From the NCBI GenBank assembly GCA_964571805.1, contig CAZNDI010000002.1, positions 1 through 39,511 on the forward strand: DNA of 39,511 nucleotides, in the 5' to 3' direction. The notes under the pieces are model-generated. The model did not search any database and was not told the origin of the DNA. It was given only the letters and a program-made list of their open reading frames with translations. The stretch is from JAUHWS01 sp964571805. Lineage in GTDB: Bacteria; Patescibacteriota; Gracilibacteria; UM-FILTER-43-11. Every line of letters begins with the position of its first letter. The first letter of the stretch is position 1. The position numbers and the translations under genes are program-made. This document shows, piece after piece, positions 1 through 8,731 of the stretch.

Positions 1-119
1 TATTTTGATGGAAAAAGTGGTCATAAGTTATTATTTAGTATGTACTTAGTATATCATAAGTAACTATATTGGCAAGATTTTCTTCACAGGATTGATTTTC
101 CTATGGCAAAAATAGCGAT

Positions 120-259
120 AAGCGGTTAGTGGCTAGCAGTGAGCTAAACAAAATTCAGTTGCAGCAGGCTAAGCAACCCTAGGGGTCCCCTTTGGGGCTA
201 ACCGACCCAAAGGGTCTCCTTTGGGTCTAGCCACTAACCACTTGTGATGTAAGGTAAAT
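120..259. repeat. Dispersed intergenic repeat, long copy
   Basis: This gene-free stretch holds a degenerate repeat that recurs at about 36684-36752. Both copies share a run reading roughly GTGAGC-AAACA-AATT-AGTT followed by GCAGGCTAA, and both end with CTAACCACTT then AAGGT. This copy carries an extra internal segment with a perfect hairpin, arms 204-213 and 218-227 (GACCCAAAGG/CCTTTGGGTC). The hairpin lies downstream of the minus-strand gene ending at 269 and could help terminate it, but there is no T-run. Positions 1-119 are AT-rich and I see no gene in them. Confidence 0.6.
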
Positions 260-268
260 AAATATCCG

Positions 269-1342
269 TTATGCTGCCAGGGGCAACGACATGATCCCCT
301 TCTTGTCATGGGGAGAGGCTTTTTTTAAGCTCAAACCACTGGCAGAATCAAAAACTAGCACTAGCATTTGACCGTCTGGAAACTCAGCATTCGGAAAGCT
401 GAGGCGAACATCGGGATAGGGCATGAAGCGATTGATGATACCGTATTGTGAAGCTAAAAATAGAATTTTATTATAAATATCTGGCGTTATTTGGTTTAAA
501 TTAGAAGGTACATCGTTGAGAATTGAAGAATATAGGGCATTTAGTTTTTGGCTGTATTCATTATAGGTTATTGAATAGCCCCTCCCAGGGGTTATTTTTA
601 AATATTGCTCATCCAAAGTACTTTTATCGGAGGGTATTAAATTAGCTGATTCTCTGATTAAATCTTGAAGTGCCTTGAATATTTGAGGTAATTTTTTATC
701 TATCATGAGGCGATAATAAATAAGCCCTGCATTTAAATCGAGGGATTGAGTTTCGTTGGGATCAGGGGGATCACTTGCTACTTTTTCAATTGAGGAGGCT
801 GCGCTTGGGGTGCTTGGTTTGTTTACAAAACTTAATTGTGGGCTTTGAGGTGAGTGTTCATTAGGAGTGACCTGTATGATTTCCTCAAGATTTATGCCTT
901 TTGTGTAGCAGGGCAGAGTCTCTTTGGAAAAAAGCACGGGGAGCAATTGATGGGGAAGCAGGCCGCCTGGGTCAAAAATCATTTCCATGTCTTTCCATCG
1001 ACCAGGGTCAGCGCTCAATGCCCTCAGTTTTTCGGCAGCCTGAAGGGTCGCCTCCTCAAAACGCAGTCTTATTTCTTCTTCTGATTCGATCACCCCTGCT
1101 TGAATTAAAGCGGCTGTAAGCCCCCACAATCGATAACGCTCGACCATTTGCTCACGTTGTCTAGCCAAATCTAGCCCTTCCAATTCCTTGGCGAGGGTGT
1201 CAAAAGGAGTCGGCAGAGGCAATTCTGCTTCACTTCCTGCCACAGCCTGGTCTACCGCGCCTCGCACTTGTGCACCCGCTAGCCCTCCTTCATCAAGGGG
1301 TACAGCGTGCTCATTTGTTTCTGGAGTAGTAATTGGCATCAT
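269..1342 (-). CDS. Hypothetical protein, 357 aa
   Basis: I do not recognise this protein. It has no signal peptide or membrane segment. The N-terminal 50 residues are acidic and low in complexity. A helical, charged stretch follows (LARQREQMVERYRLWG), then a Ser/Pro/Thr-rich linker near residues 165-200, and a mixed C-terminal region rich in Leu, Tyr and Asn. The frame is open from a TTG at 1363, but a TATAAT -10 box on the minus strand at 1363-1368 overlaps that codon. I therefore choose the ATG at 1342, the first of two in a row. It could be a cytoplasmic or virion-like structural protein, but nothing in the sequence decides this. It is followed by a repeat-rich spacer and preceded by another minus-strand hypothetical. 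Confidence 0.65.
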   Translation of the reverse strand: MMPITTPETNEHAVPLDEGGLAGAQVRGAVDQAVAGSEAELPLPTPFDTLAKELEGLDLARQREQMVERYRLWGLTAALIQAGVIESEEEIRLRFEEATLQAAEKLRALSADPGRWKDMEMIFDPGGLLPHQLLPVLFSKETLPCYTKGINLEEIIQVTPNEHSPQSPQLSFVNKPSTPSAASSIEKVASDPPDPNETQSLDLNAGLIYYRLMIDKKLPQIFKALQDLIRESANLIPSDKSTLDEQYLKITPGRGYSITYNEYSQKLNALYSSILNDVPSNLNQITPDIYNKILFLASQYGIINRFMPYPDVRLSFPNAEFPDGQMLVLVFDSASGLSLKKASPHDKKGIMSLPLAA

Positions 1343-1362
1343 AATTGCTTTTACATCTCCCA

Positions 1363-1368
1363 ATTATA
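1363..1368 (-). promoter_or_regulatory. -10 box for the 357-aa gene
   Basis: The minus strand reads TATAAT here, 20 nt upstream of the ATG at 1342. The -35 is weak (TTAGGA with an 18-nt spacer). Transcription would start near 1356, downstream of the alternative TTG start. Confidence 0.45.
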
Positions 1369-1423
1369 CCATTTTATTCGCGATTTTCCTAAGAAAAATC
1401 AGGACTAATTAGAGGAATCACTT

Positions 1424-2233
1424 TTATTTTTTTGAAGCTTGATTGAGAGCTCTCTCTGCCATATCAGTCATGTATTGAACATTGCTATTATACTCTCCAA
1501 CACATGCGCTTTCTCCTTCCGGCGTCTCAGCTGCTATGACACAAGCCTCTTTATAGTCCATAAAACATGTAACTTCATTAGGCTCAAATTGATTTCCACT
1601 CTTCCGCCGCTTATCAACCTTTTCCATACAGGTAGCCACTACCCCCAACTTTTTTCTCATTCCAGCCAAAAAAATAAGCTGATGCTCTTTGATACTAGTG
1701 GCTTTTAAAAGCCTCCCAATATGAAGGTTTCCCCCGTCTCCATCTTCGGTTCTACCATCGCCAAGTGAACTTTCGTCTTGAGGAGGAGAAAGGGTAAAAT
1801 TATTTTTTACACTCGTATTTGAACTTGCCGACAGACTAGAGGCTTCCGCATGAACAACCGGCTTTGTTTGGGGGGCAGCAGGCACAGAGGGTAACGCTGA
1901 AGAGGGGGGTAAGCTTTGATTCACATCATAATCAACAGCAGGTTCTCGCAGGGCTAGGGGGCTAGCTAATTGATTGGAAGCTGAAATATTTCTCTGTTGC
2001 CTAGAGGCAGCGGCTGAAATATATTTCTGTTGCCTAGAGGCAGCGGCTGACCACCGTGTGCGATCAAGTGACACAGAAGGATTGCCCGTTTCAGGGGTTA
2101 AAGTTAACGTTGAGGTTGAGGCACAGCCAGTAAGGGCAAGTGATAAGCCTATGCGTCGCAATGTAGAAGCAGGAACTAATACTTCATACCACTTTGAATC
2201 TGGAGTATTATTGGGGAGGGTTGCTCTTTCCAT
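1424..2233 (-). CDS. Hypothetical lipoprotein-like protein, 269 aa
   Basis: The function is not recognised. Residues 25-37 read STLRRIGLSLALTGC: two arginines, a short hydrophobic stretch and a lipobox-like LTGC, so Cys37 could be lipidated. The n-region before it is unusually long, and there is no later Met that would shorten it. A tandem 11-residue repeat (SAAASRQQ core) follows, then a long Ser/Pro/Ala linker. The C-terminal 100 residues look folded and carry four cysteines (CMEK, TCF, EACV, SACV), which could form two disulfides outside the membrane. The start ATG at 2233 is preceded by a good promoter. It is likely an envelope protein specific to this lineage. Confidence 0.6.
   Translation of the reverse strand: MERATLPNNTPDSKWYEVLVPASTLRRIGLSLALTGCASTSTLTLTPETGNPSVSLDRTRWSAAASRQQKYISAAASRQQRNISASNQLASPLALREPAVDYDVNQSLPPSSALPSVPAAPQTKPVVHAEASSLSASSNTSVKNNFTLSPPQDESSLGDGRTEDGDGGNLHIGRLLKATSIKEHQLIFLAGMRKKLGVVATCMEKVDKRRKSGNQFEPNEVTCFMDYKEACVIAAETPEGESACVGEYNSNVQYMTDMAERALNQASKK
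1980..2045 (-). repeat. 33-bp in-frame tandem repeat, two copies
   Basis: Units 1980-2012 and 2013-2045 match at 31 of 33 positions and encode 11 residues each within the lipoprotein-like gene. A five-base start of a third unit follows. In-frame repeats of this kind arise by slippage and can change in length between strains. Confidence 0.85.
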
Positions 2234-2275
2234 AATTGACTTGAATTAATTTAAGTATAAAATCAACTGAACAAT

Positions 2276-2304
2276 ATTTTAATGTTTTTTTTAAGATTTG
2301 TCAA
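2276..2304 (-). promoter_or_regulatory. Promoter of the 269-aa gene
   Basis: On the minus strand: -35 TTGACA (2299-2304), 17-nt spacer, -10 TAAAAT (2276-2281). The expected start is near 2269, giving a leader of about 35 nt to the ATG at 2233. Confidence 0.6.
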
Positions 2305-2470
2305 TAATATTTGATTTTCTCTAGTGACAGAGGATAATCTGCCGAAAATTTTCCGGATTTCTTTCTCGCTAGGGATATACGAACTAATTGGATTTTAGTA
2401 ACAGTTTTTTTATTTCAAAAAATGAGTAAGATAGAAATAGTCACAAAATGACTTTAAATAAAGATTATTG

Positions 2471-2740
2471 ATGAACAAATTTTTTGATCAAATTAAGGAA
2501 GCACTCACTCAAAAAAATTCTCTCTATATAAAGGTTAAGGTCATCGCCAAATCGCCCCAGACAGAAATTGTGGATCTAATGGAGGATGAGACCTATAAGA
2601 TTAGAGTGGCGGCCATGCCTTTAAAGGGGGCAGCGAATGAAGAACTTTGTAAATTTCTCAAAAAAACCCTAAAGGCTAAAGAGGTTGCCATTGTCAGCGG
2701 AGGAAGAGACGCGGTCAAGCTAATTCGGATTAGCATTTAA
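2471..2740 (+). CDS. DUF167 / UPF0235 family protein, 89 aa
   Basis: This small, single-domain protein matches the DUF167 (YggU) family. Its pattern is VKVIAKSPQTEI at the front, YKIRVAAMPLKGAANEEL in the middle, and a final IVSGGRDAVKLI strand. Family members are 70-120 aa with a compact alpha/beta fold and no firmly known role. They often lie beside cell-division or translation genes. A TTG directly precedes the ATG at 2471. I take the ATG because a TTG start would add only one residue. The spacer upstream has no clear Shine-Dalgarno. The gene stands alone, with serS starting about 240 bp downstream. Confidence 0.85.
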   Translation: MNKFFDQIKEALTQKNSLYIKVKVIAKSPQTEIVDLMEDETYKIRVAAMPLKGAANEELCKFLKKTLKAKEVAIVSGGRDAVKLIRISI

Positions 2741-2746
2741 TTAAAA

Positions 2747-2860
2747 CTATCGAGGCACTAGCTCTATTTCCTTCTTATCAATTGCAGCAAATAGTTCTAA
2801 GCCGAGCCTATACATCTCTTGGCCAATTTTGCGACGCACTTGAGGAGTTAATTCAGCCAA
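2747..2860 (-). CDS. Possible small protein, 37 aa
   Basis: A short minus-strand frame opens with TTG at 2860 and encodes a charged helical peptide (AELTPQVRRKIGQEMYRLGL core). A minus-strand promoter lies just upstream, TTGACA then about 16 nt then TATTAT, ending near 2880. An internal ATG would leave 22 residues. The peptide looks like the tail of a larger helical domain, so it may be a gene remnant instead of a live gene. This is the only coding signal in the 238-bp spacer before serS. Confidence 0.3.
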   Translation of the reverse strand: MAELTPQVRRKIGQEMYRLGLELFAAIDKKEIELVPR

Positions 2861-2978
2861 AATATTAATATAGCTATAATAATTATTAAATCAAATATGT
2901 CAACTTCTAGTGGATATTTCTTGCTTCAAACCTTGTTTTTAGGTAACCTTTTCAAGCATTAAAAAAATAATAATAGCC

Positions 2979-4247
2979 ATGATCGACCTCAAAAAACTCA
3001 GAGAAAATAAAACGGAATTCGAAGCCGCCTTCCAAAAGAAACACTTCAAAATGGACCTAGATCAACTTCTGAAGCTCGATGAAATGCATCGCGATTTGAT
3101 CGTACGTGTGGAAAGCATGCGAGCCAAAAAAAATGAAGTTTCCAAAATGATCCCCACCCTCCCTGTCGACCAAAGAGAAGCCAAAATTGCAGAGATGAAA
3201 GTCTTGGGAGACGAACTCGAAGGCATGGAATACGAACTGAACACAATTTTTGCTCAACTAAAAGAAATTCAAACCACCCTCCCCAACCCTCCGCACGAAT
3301 CAGTGCCTGCAGGGGAATCGGACGAAGACAATGTCGTCATCAAAACCGTAGGGACCCCTCGAAAATTTGATTTTGAACCCAAAGACCACATTGAACTTGG
3401 AGAATCCCTAGACCTCATCGACACCGAAACTGGAGCTAAGACCAGTGGAGCACGCTTCTACTACCTCAAAAATGAAGCCGTACTGCTCGAATTCGCTTTG
3501 GTCAACTGGCTCCTGCAAAAATACGTCGCCAAGGGCTTCACCCCAGTCACTGTGCCCATGCTCGTCAAAGAGGAGATGATGTATGCCACCGGGTTTTTTC
3601 CCGCGGATAAAAGTGAAATTTACTCCGTCAATCCAGGGGAAGATGATTTGTACCTTGTGGGAACTTCGGAAGTCGCCCTGGCAGGCCTCCACATGTTTAA
3701 ACCCCTAGAGGCAGAAAAACTCCCCAAGCGCTACATCGGCTTTTCCTCCTGTTTTCGACGAGAGGCAGGCAGCTATGGCAAAGACACCAAGGGAATTTTG
3801 AGAGTGCATCAATTCGATAAAATGGAAATGTTTTCTTTTTGTCATCCCGATAAATCGTGGGAAGAACATGATTTTCTCCTCAGCATGGAAGAAGAAATTC
3901 TGAGTGATCTTGAACTCCCCTATCAAGTCGTCAATATTTGTGGAGGAGATTTGGGGGCACCCGCGGCTAAGAAATACGATTGTGAAGTCTGGATTCCTAC
4001 GCAGGGAAAATACCGAGAACTCACCAGTTGCTCCAACTGCACCGATTTTCAAGCCCGACGAGGAGGCATCCGCTACAAAGACGAAACAGGTACCCATTTG
4101 CTTCACACTTTGAATGGAACCGCCATGGCTTCGACCCGAACGCTAATCGCCATCATGGAAAATTATCAGGAAGCAGATGGGAGCATTCGCATCCCAAAAG
4201 TGCTACAATCGTATATGAACGGATCAACAAAAATTAACCCCAAATAA
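2979..4247 (+). CDS. serS: Seryl-tRNA synthetase
   Basis: This class II aminoacyl-tRNA synthetase charges tRNA-Ser (and tRNA-Sec where present) with serine using ATP, in the cytoplasm. Residues 1-110 form the family's N-terminal antiparallel coiled coil that contacts the long variable arm of tRNA-Ser. The catalytic core follows. Motif 2 is near residues 250-285 (FSSCFRREAGSYGKDT then HQFDKMEMF), and motif 3 is near 380-400 (LNGTAMASTRTLIAIMENYQ), with the ATP-binding arginine. At 422 aa the length is normal and the protein looks complete. ftsH begins three bases after its stop, so the two are likely co-transcribed. Confidence 0.97.
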   Translation: MIDLKKLRENKTEFEAAFQKKHFKMDLDQLLKLDEMHRDLIVRVESMRAKKNEVSKMIPTLPVDQREAKIAEMKVLGDELEGMEYELNTIFAQLKEIQTTLPNPPHESVPAGESDEDNVVIKTVGTPRKFDFEPKDHIELGESLDLIDTETGAKTSGARFYYLKNEAVLLEFALVNWLLQKYVAKGFTPVTVPMLVKEEMMYATGFFPADKSEIYSVNPGEDDLYLVGTSEVALAGLHMFKPLEAEKLPKRYIGFSSCFRREAGSYGKDTKGILRVHQFDKMEMFSFCHPDKSWEEHDFLLSMEEEILSDLELPYQVVNICGGDLGAPAAKKYDCEVWIPTQGKYRELTSCSNCTDFQARRGGIRYKDETGTHLLHTLNGTAMASTRTLIAIMENYQEADGSIRIPKVLQSYMNGSTKINPK

Positions 4248-4250
4248 CTT

Positions 4251-6128
4251 ATGGCTCAAACGCCACGCCCTGCGGGATCATCAAAATATGAACCGCCAAA
4301 AAAAGGCGGCAATAGCTTTATTTATGTCGTGATTTTCGCCCTGCTTTTGACCCTTTCTTACTATCTTTTTAGCCCCGATCAAGCCGAGGCAAAAAAACAA
4401 ACAGAAGTTCCCATCACTCAAATGGTGAAGGATTTTAAAGAGGGGAAATATGAAAAAATTAAGGTGGAGGGAGACAAAGTCATCGCCACCGCCAAAGATG
4501 GTGAAGTTTATTTGGCCTATCGAGATTTAAGTGAAGGAATCACTGAATTGGGACTGAGTGATGCCACGAATACCACTCCTGTCACAGTGAAAAGTAATAC
4601 CCAGACCAATTTTTGGATCAGTATCATTTCCAGCTGGCTTCCCATCATCCTTTTTGTCGCCCTCATCATCTTTATGGGCCGACAACTAGGGAAAGGAGCC
4701 AATAGCGCCTTCTCTTTTGGAAAGTCTCAAGCCAAAATTTATAATAAGGAAGGGAAAAAGAAGACCACCTTTGCAGATGTAGCCGGGATGGATGAGTCAA
4801 AGAGTGAGCTGGTTGAAATTGTTGATTTCTTGAAGCATCCCAAAAAGTACACCAAAATGGGTGCCAAAATTCCAAGAGGGGTCGTCCTAGTGGGTAATCC
4901 AGGCACTGGTAAAACCCTCCTCGCTCGGGCAGTCGCTGGTGAAGCGGATGTCCCCTTCTTCAGTATTTCGGGGTCAGAATTTGTGGAAATGTTTGTGGGC
5001 GTGGGAGCCAGCCGAGTACGGGATCTTTTTCAGAAAGCGAAAAATAATGCGCCTTGTATTATTTTTATTGATGAAATCGATGCGGTGGGTCGACAACGTG
5101 GCTTCGGCATGGGAGGGGGACACGACGAACGGGAGCAAACTTTGAATCAAATTTTGACGGAAATGGACGGCTTTGAAAATGAAACCAATGTCATCGTGAT
5201 CGCCGCTACCAACCGTCCCGACGTGCTGGATGCCGCCTTAATGCGACCGGGTCGTTTTGATCGACGGGTCATCATCGACATGCCCAACATCAAAGAGCGT
5301 ATTGAGATTCTAAACGTTCATGCCAGAAATAAAGTTTTCGACAAAACCGCAGATTTAGAACGAGTGGCCAAAAAAACACCCGGCTTCTCGGGAGCGGATT
5401 TAGAAAATCTCCTGAATGAATCGGCAATATTGGCCGCTAAAAATGACCGGACCGAGATCACAGGAGCCGACATGGAGGAAGCCATTGAAAAAGTAGGCCT
5501 TGGACCTGAGAAAAAATCTCGACGCCTCAGCGACGAAGAAAAGAAAATCACGGCCTATCATGAAGTGGGTCACGCGCTTGTGGGGAAATTACTTCCTGGT
5601 TGTGATCCTGTGGAAAAAGTTTCCATCATCCCCCGAGGGATGGCTTTGGGGGTAACCTGGTTTTTACCCGAGGAAGACAAACATCTGACGTCCGTTTCCA
5701 AATTTAAAGATCGCATGTGTTCTCTCATTGGAGGTCATGCGGCCGAGCAGTTTATTTTTGGTGAAGTGACCACAGGTGCCAGCAGTGATTTGAAACGAGC
5801 GACGGACATTGCGAGGCATATGGTCAAGAACTATGGAATGAGTGAATTGGGCCCTGTTATTTTTGGCGACCAGTCTTCGAGTTTCATGGGGGCCGAAGTG
5901 GGTTCAAAGGCTAATTATAGTGAACAAGTTGCCTTCCAGATCGATCAGGCCATTTCTAAATTGGTGCTCGAAGCTCAGAAAAAAACCATGGAAATTTTGA
6001 AAAAGAATAAAGCCTTATTGGATGCCATTGCCCAAGAGCTCCTAAAAAAAGAAGTCTTAACCAAAGAGGAATTCAATGCTTTTTTTGAACCAAAGAAAAG
6101 CACAGGTCGCACGAGTAAGACGGTGTGA
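4251..6128 (+). CDS. ftsH: ATP-dependent zinc metalloprotease FtsH
   Basis: FtsH is a membrane-bound AAA+ protease that pulls out and degrades damaged membrane proteins and some short-lived regulators. There are two membrane segments, near residues 23-42 and 120-143, with the short extracytoplasmic domain between them. The AAA module follows: Walker A GNPGTGKT at about 215, Walker B IIFIDEID, and the second region of homology (ATNRPDVLDAALMRPGRFDRR). The zinc site HEVGH is at about 437-441, and the downstream acidic ligand lies in TGASSDLKRATD. At 625 aa it is full length. The ATG is three bases after the serS stop, indicating one operon. An Hsp20 gene follows, consistent with a protein quality-control neighbourhood. 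Confidence 0.97.
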   Translation: MAQTPRPAGSSKYEPPKKGGNSFIYVVIFALLLTLSYYLFSPDQAEAKKQTEVPITQMVKDFKEGKYEKIKVEGDKVIATAKDGEVYLAYRDLSEGITELGLSDATNTTPVTVKSNTQTNFWISIISSWLPIILFVALIIFMGRQLGKGANSAFSFGKSQAKIYNKEGKKKTTFADVAGMDESKSELVEIVDFLKHPKKYTKMGAKIPRGVVLVGNPGTGKTLLARAVAGEADVPFFSISGSEFVEMFVGVGASRVRDLFQKAKNNAPCIIFIDEIDAVGRQRGFGMGGGHDEREQTLNQILTEMDGFENETNVIVIAATNRPDVLDAALMRPGRFDRRVIIDMPNIKERIEILNVHARNKVFDKTADLERVAKKTPGFSGADLENLLNESAILAAKNDRTEITGADMEEAIEKVGLGPEKKSRRLSDEEKKITAYHEVGHALVGKLLPGCDPVEKVSIIPRGMALGVTWFLPEEDKHLTSVSKFKDRMCSLIGGHAAEQFIFGEVTTGASSDLKRATDIARHMVKNYGMSELGPVIFGDQSSSFMGAEVGSKANYSEQVAFQIDQAISKLVLEAQKKTMEILKKNKALLDAIAQELLKKEVLTKEEFNAFFEPKKSTGRTSKTV

Positions 6129-6177
6129 GCGTTTCATCCCCTTCTCCTTTCAAAGCTCATTAATTCACGTTTAAGTC

Positions 6178-6612
6178 ATGAAAAATACTTTTGCTACTCA
6201 AACCTCTTCAGATCGAACGATTAAAATTGGCTCTGCTGCCACAGAGGAAATGAACATCAATACCCCAGACAATGTGGGTCAACTTCCTGTCGACGTCTTG
6301 GAAAATAAGCATGAAATCAAAATCATTGCCCCCCTCGCTGGAGTGGACATTGATGCCGTAGAAATTCTCATCAACGGGGATGTACTGACCATCAAAGGAG
6401 AACGCCTTTTGGACCAAGAGGTAACCAGCCTCAAAGGCGTGGATACCTATGTTCAAGAGTGCTACTGGGGCAATTTCAGCCGGAGTGTCATTCTTCCACT
6501 ACATGCCGACTCCGCTCAAATTGAAGCCACTCAAAAGAATCATATTTTGTACATCAGCATCCCAAAAAAAGCCACCGTCCAAATGCGGATTGTGAAGATT
6601 AAATCCAAATAA
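6178..6612 (+). CDS. Small heat shock protein, Hsp20 family
   Basis: This is an ATP-independent holdase that binds unfolding proteins as oligomers. The alpha-crystallin domain spans about residues 38-135. It starts with LPVDVLENKHEIKIIAPLAG, continues through VLTIKGER, and then ECYWGNFSRSVILP, and closes on HILYISIPKK, which is the family's beta-sandwich signature. The C-terminal extension is short. The N-terminal arm (37 residues) is rich in Thr, Ser and Asn, short for the family but still plausible. It lies 50 bp after ftsH and may share its transcript. The total length of 144 aa is typical. Confidence 0.92.
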   Translation: MKNTFATQTSSDRTIKIGSAATEEMNINTPDNVGQLPVDVLENKHEIKIIAPLAGVDIDAVEILINGDVLTIKGERLLDQEVTSLKGVDTYVQECYWGNFSRSVILPLHADSAQIEATQKNHILYISIPKKATVQMRIVKIKSK

Positions 6613-6678
6613 ATATTGTCTAGAATTCAAAACAATCCGCTAACTGTTCGTTGACCATCCGTAAGACCATCCGACATT

Positions 6679-7491
6679 ATGAAAATCAGAAAAGCAGTTT
6701 TGCCTGTGGCAGGCATGGGAACTCGATTCTTGCCAGTCACCAAGGTGGTCCCCAAAGAACTCCTTCCTATTGTAGATAAGCCTGTCATTCAATATTTAGT
6801 GGAGGAGGCTGTTTTGAGCGGAATTGAAGAGATTATTTTTGTGATCTCAAAAGACAAAGAACTGATCCGGGATCATTTTTCTCATCACCCAGAATTGGAA
6901 GCGATCCTTAAAGAAAGGGACAAACATCACATTGCAGAGAAGCTGAATTTGATTCACCGTTCAGCCAAATTCAGTTATGTTTATCAAAATGAGCCCTTGG
7001 GAGATGGTCACGCCATCTTACAGGCAGAAGCTTTGGTCGGAAATGAGCCTTTTTTGGTTCTTTTTGGCGATGACATTGTCAAGGGTGACGTCCCCGCTGC
7101 CAGGCAGTTGATGGATCATTTTAAAGGGGAAGCGATCATCGCGGTGGAGCAAGTTTCGAAAGATTGGATTTCTTCCTACGGAGTCATTGACCCTGGTGAA
7201 AAAAAAGGAAGGCTCTATGAGGTGAAAGGGATGGTGGAGAAACCCAACCCAAATGACGCCCCAAGTGATTTGGGGGTGATTGGAAAATATATTTGCCCTC
7301 CCGAAATTTTCGAAGCCATTCGGAAAAGTGCAACAGGAAAGGATGGCGAGTTGAGATTGATTGATGGCCTCATCAAACTAGGAGAAACTCAACCGATTTG
7401 GGCCTATCTCCTTGAAGGCGAACGCTTTGACACTGGAAAACCTTCGGGCTTGATTGCGGCAAACAATGCGTTTTTAAAGAATAAAGTGTGA
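6679..7491 (+). CDS. galU: UTP-glucose-1-phosphate uridylyltransferase
   Basis: GalU makes UDP-glucose from UTP and glucose-1-phosphate, feeding envelope glycan and polysaccharide synthesis. The nucleotide-binding signature is at residues 10-30 (VAGMGTRFLPVTKVVPKELL). A metal and UTP-site segment LFGDDIV lies near 130, the conserved VEKPNP near 192, and the sugar-site region RFDTGKPSGL near the C terminus. At 270 aa it is slightly shorter than the usual 280-300 but all core motifs are present. It could also act on dTTP (RmlA-like), but the sequence pattern is GalU-type. Confidence 0.94.
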   Translation: MKIRKAVLPVAGMGTRFLPVTKVVPKELLPIVDKPVIQYLVEEAVLSGIEEIIFVISKDKELIRDHFSHHPELEAILKERDKHHIAEKLNLIHRSAKFSYVYQNEPLGDGHAILQAEALVGNEPFLVLFGDDIVKGDVPAARQLMDHFKGEAIIAVEQVSKDWISSYGVIDPGEKKGRLYEVKGMVEKPNPNDAPSDLGVIGKYICPPEIFEAIRKSATGKDGELRLIDGLIKLGETQPIWAYLLEGERFDTGKPSGLIAANNAFLKNKV

Positions 7492-7524
7492 AAACGAGGC
7501 TTCACCCGGCGCTTGGAGCCACTA

Positions 7525-7553
7525 TTGCAATGAGACAAGAAATAAGCTAAAAT
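7525..7553 (+). promoter_or_regulatory. Promoter of the TPR protein gene
   Basis: -35 TTGCAA (7525-7530), 17-nt spacer, -10 TAAAAT (7548-7553). The expected start near 7560 leaves a leader of about 15 nt before the ATG at 7575. Confidence 0.5.
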
Positions 7554-7574
7554 AAGGCAACCAATAAAAATGAT

Positions 7575-8192
7575 ATGACAAATCAACAACAAGACGATGA
7601 TTACCCCGATGATATCGCTCGGGCCCTCAATAGCATTGAGGAACTTAAAATGAATGGCCGGCATGAAGAATCGATTTCAGAAGCTGAAAGATTGCTTTTT
7701 GATAACCCTGATTGCGTAGAGGCTTTGGAGGAAATTGCCGACAACTACGTGAGTCTCGACAAGTTTGAAAAAGCCAAAAAAGCTTGTGAAAGAGCTTTAA
7801 AACTGGATGAAAAGAGCTATACGGCCAAATACATTCTTGGCTTCATTCATTCTCAAAAACAACAGTGGAAGCAGGCGGTGGAGTATCTCAAAAGTTCCAA
7901 CACCATTCATGGCAATAACCCTGAAATCTTACGTTGCTTAGGCTGGGCTCTTTTCAATGGAGGAAAACGCACTCAAGGAGTGGTGATTTTGGAGCGGTCG
8001 CTAAATTTAGATCCTGAGAACTCTTTGACCCTTTGTGATTTAGGGATTTGCTACATGCAGATGAAAAATTTTGACAAATCGATTCAACTCCTCAAAAAGG
8101 CCATGCAATTGGACCCTCATAACCGCCGGGTTCAAGACTGTTTCGAAGCCGCCAATGCGTTTCGAAATAAATTTATGGGATTGAAAAAGTAG
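7575..8192 (+). CDS. Tetratricopeptide repeat protein, 205 aa
   Basis: This soluble protein is built from about five TPR units. The clearest read EALEEIADNYVSLDKFEKAK, SYTAKYILGFIHSQKQQWKQ and SLTLCDLGICYMQMKNFDKS, with the family's Ala/Gly/Tyr positions at the helix crossings and LDP caps between repeats. There is no signal peptide or membrane segment. TPR arrays serve as protein-binding scaffolds, and the partner cannot be inferred here. The gene has its own promoter and is followed 37 bp later by a nucleotidyltransferase gene. Confidence 0.85.
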   Translation: MTNQQQDDDYPDDIARALNSIEELKMNGRHEESISEAERLLFDNPDCVEALEEIADNYVSLDKFEKAKKACERALKLDEKSYTAKYILGFIHSQKQQWKQAVEYLKSSNTIHGNNPEILRCLGWALFNGGKRTQGVVILERSLNLDPENSLTLCDLGICYMQMKNFDKSIQLLKKAMQLDPHNRRVQDCFEAANAFRNKFMGLKK

Positions 8193-8229
8193 TGATTTAA
8201 TAGTTCATCCACTGAATCTGTAAAATTTT

Positions 8230-8643
8230 ATGAAGAAAGGAGTTGTGGTCATGGGCTTCGGTACCTTTGATGGCCTCCATCCGGGGCATCTTTTTTATTT
8301 GAGCGAATTGAAGAAATTGGGAGATGAACTCATCATTGTGATCGCCAGAGATCGAAGCGTGAAACGGATCAAGGGGAAATCCCCTTTTTTTGGTGAAAAT
8401 AGCCGTCTTGAAGCCGTTAAAGAGCTTGATTTAGCCACCGAGGTCGTACTGGGGAGTGAAACAGACTTTTATGAAGTGGTCAGAAGTTTTAATCCTGATA
8501 TTTTGGGCTTTGGCTATGATCAACGAGTGAATGAGGATGAAATCAGGAAAAGCTTCCCAAACCTTCAAATGAAACGGATTGAAGGTCATCATCCTGAAAA
8601 ATATAAGTCCAGTCTCATCAAACGCGAGCAAGAAGACGGTTGA
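8230..8643 (+). CDS. Cytidylyltransferase-like protein (RibL-type FAD synthase?)
   Basis: This is a single-domain HIGH-superfamily nucleotidyltransferase. The catalytic motif GTFDGLHPGH lies at residues 11-20, and the family's second pattern is IVIARDRSVKRIKGKSPFF. The 137-aa length and the ARD..V..IKG motif fit the archaeal-type FAD synthase RibL, or glycerol-3-phosphate cytidylyltransferase (TagD), better than pantetheine-phosphate adenylyltransferase. The final ISSTS-like motif of the superfamily is reduced to KYKSSLIKR. The likely reaction joins a nucleotide to a phosphorylated substrate with release of pyrophosphate. Which substrate it uses cannot be told from sequence alone. Confidence 0.8.
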   Translation: MKKGVVVMGFGTFDGLHPGHLFYLSELKKLGDELIIVIARDRSVKRIKGKSPFFGENSRLEAVKELDLATEVVLGSETDFYEVVRSFNPDILGFGYDQRVNEDEIRKSFPNLQMKRIEGHHPEKYKSSLIKREQEDG

Positions 8644-8731
8644 ACCACCGCATAGTTTTAAAATGGCTCACCGCTTGCTCGAGGATTGTTCTTTTGTTAT
8701 ATTTGAGGCCTAATAAAAATAGAAAAAAATA

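Noticed and set aside
4251..7491. Alternative genetic code with TGA as glycine
   Set aside because: ftsH, galU, pdxT and secA all end with TGA at the expected C terminus, and no conserved glycine is encoded by TGA.
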